Source: JBBKWQ01 sp037969115
GTDB lineage: Bacteria > Actinomycetota > Acidimicrobiia > Acidimicrobiales > Ilumatobacteraceae
Assembly (NCBI GenBank): GCA_037969115.1
Contig: JBBKWQ010000388.1
Location: 1 to 6,423 of the forward strand
Length of the DNA stretch: 6,423 nt
Direction of reading: 5' to 3'
Positions 5,673-6,423 of this stretch are shown here, in pieces (the first letter of the stretch is position 1; the number at the start of each line of letters is the position of its first letter). Under the pieces are notes generated by a model that saw only the letters and a program-made list of their open reading frames with translations, was not told where the DNA came from and made no database searches. A program made the position numbers and the translations under genes.

Positions 5673-6423
5673 ATGGACTCGAATCAGCAGGCTCACACCA
5701 GCGGACGCTCGGCGGGACGGTCCCGACGGGTCAACGCTGCAATTGCGCTGGCCTTCGCCTCCGTGATCACCGGCGTCGCCTCGATCTCGTTCAACGTTTC
5801 CGCCCACGGTTACACCTGCCTGGGTGGCACCGAAGACGCATGGCAGGACGATTTCAGCCCGCCGGTCGCCACCGTCGCTGTGTCACCCGATTTCGACATC
5901 TTGTACCTCGGCGTCGAAGCACCCGACGGCTCGACTTCCACCATCGGTGATGGTGTGACCTTGCTGACCGGCACGACCGTCGACGTGCTCGCCACCACGG
6001 GCAAGCTCGCAGCTCACGTGCACTACTGCAAGATCCCCGATGACGGCCTGCCCACGACGACGACCACCCAGGTCGCGACGACGACCACGATCGCAAACAC
6101 CACCACCACGGCGGCCACCACGACCACAACCATTCCCGTGACCACCACCACGGTCGACATCGAAGCCACCACCACCACGGTCGACTCGGGAACCGGCGAC
6201 ACCACCACCACCACGATCGACACGTGCGATGAGTCCACCACGACCACGATCGGCTCAGGCGGCGGCGACACCACCACCACGGTCGACTCCAGCGGCGGCG
6301 ACACCACCACCACCACGGTCGACCCGTGCAGCACCACCACCACGATCGTCGGCTCGCAGTCGGCGACGACCACGACTGTTTCTCCGACGCTGCCCTTCAC
6401 GGGGCGTTCCACCTCGCAGGGCC
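5673..6423 (+). CDS. Secreted Thr-rich surface protein with LPFTG motif, 3' end outside window
   Basis: 250 codons are visible, open at the right edge. Residues 1-44 form a signal peptide: a hydrophilic, Arg-containing start (RSRR at 16-19), a hydrophobic core of about 22-40, and a likely cut after VSA at 44. Residues 45-127 look like a small folded domain with two cysteines (Cys49, Cys119) that may form a disulfide; I do not recognise its family. Residues 128-239 are an extended tail made mostly of Thr, with Gly, Asp and Val, encoded by ACC/ACG runs. Two more cysteines occur at 185 and 219. LPFTG at 240-244 resembles a sortase signal; the membrane segment and basic end that should follow lie outside the window. 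The tail probably spans the cell wall and may be O-glycosylated (inference). It is likely transcribed alone. Its strong ribosome binding site suggests good expression. Confidence 0.85.
   Translation, partial: MDSNQQAHTSGRSAGRSRRVNAAIALAFASVITGVASISFNVSAHGYTCLGGTEDAWQDDFSPPVATVAVSPDFDILYLGVEAPDGSTSTIGDGVTLLTGTTVDVLATTGKLAAHVHYCKIPDDGLPTTTTTQVATTTTIANTTTTAATTTTTIPVTTTTVDIEATTTTVDSGTGDTTTTTIDTCDESTTTTIGSGGGDTTTTVDSSGGDTTTTTVDPCSTTTTIVGSQSATTTTVSPTLPFTGRSTSQG
6054..6377 (+). repeat. Thr-codon low-complexity tract with 102-nt duplication
   Basis: ACC and ACG codons in runs of three to five encode residues 128-235 of the secreted protein. The units follow the pattern TTTT(T), then Val or Ile, then Asp (VD at 161, 170, 204, 216; ID at 182). 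GDTTTTTIDTC at 175-185 and GDTTTTTVDPC at 209-219 are related copies 34 residues (102 nt) apart, each followed by S-TTTT-I. Such tracts expand and shrink by slippage or recombination, so length may vary between strains. Confidence 0.8.
6390..6404 (+). other. LPFTG sortase-type sorting motif
   Basis: Codons for Leu-Pro-Phe-Thr-Gly directly follow the Thr-rich tail, where an LPxTG cell-wall sorting signal is expected. Only six residues after it are visible (RSTSQG), so the hydrophobic segment and basic end cannot be confirmed. Confidence 0.55.

Noticed and set aside
6054..6377. CRISPR-like or tandem noncoding repeat
   Set aside because: The repeats keep the reading frame, have no constant spacer length and encode a Thr stalk.
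6023..6412. Valine-rich frame on the minus strand
   Set aside because: It is the reverse complement of the ACC/ACG threonine codon runs of the secreted protein.

Overview
This is a high-GC window with strong GC preference at third codon positions. It holds four protein-coding genes in two divergent pairs around a short control region at about 3854-3980. The Asp/Val/Thr-rich, GTCGAC/CGATCG-rich sequence, and a secreted protein with a long Thr tail ending in an LPxTG-like signal, suggest a marine or environmental actinobacterium, possibly of the Acidimicrobiia (Ilumatobacter-like). That placement is inference from style, not a database match.

Left half, minus strand: a MoxR-type AAA+ ATPase (3853 or 3913 down to 2858) overlaps by 34 nt a very long reading frame that starts at 2891 and runs off the left edge. 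I translated that frame line by line and found no stop in 963 codons. It encodes two N-terminal membrane segments, a short DUF58 domain, about seven more membrane segments of the TgpA/DUF3488 type, an extracytoplasmic transglutaminase domain with an intact Cys-His-Asp triad, a last membrane segment, a polybasic stretch and the start of a C-terminal cytoplasmic tail. MoxR, DUF58 and TgpA-like transglutaminase usually come from three adjacent genes. Here DUF58 and the transglutaminase are one polypeptide. This is the most notable feature of the window.

Right half, plus strand: a complete acyl-CoA synthetase / 4-coumarate-CoA-ligase-like adenylating enzyme (3981-5528) begins at what looks like a leaderless start. 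After a 144-nt spacer with a hairpin, a promoter-like element and a strong ribosome binding site comes a secreted Thr-rich protein (5673 to the right edge). It has a signal peptide, a small two-Cys domain, an internally duplicated Thr tail and an LPFTG motif.

The MoxR and fusion genes form one translationally coupled unit, probably a membrane-anchored assembly in which the ATPase acts on the cytoplasmic DUF58 part of a protein whose transglutaminase faces the cell envelope. The acyl-CoA synthetase and the surface protein look independent of it and of each other. An 18-bp perfect palindrome in the divergent region is a candidate operator. Apart from the 3854-3980 and 5529-5672 spacers the window is fully coding, with no RNA genes, insertion sequences or CRISPR arrays seen.
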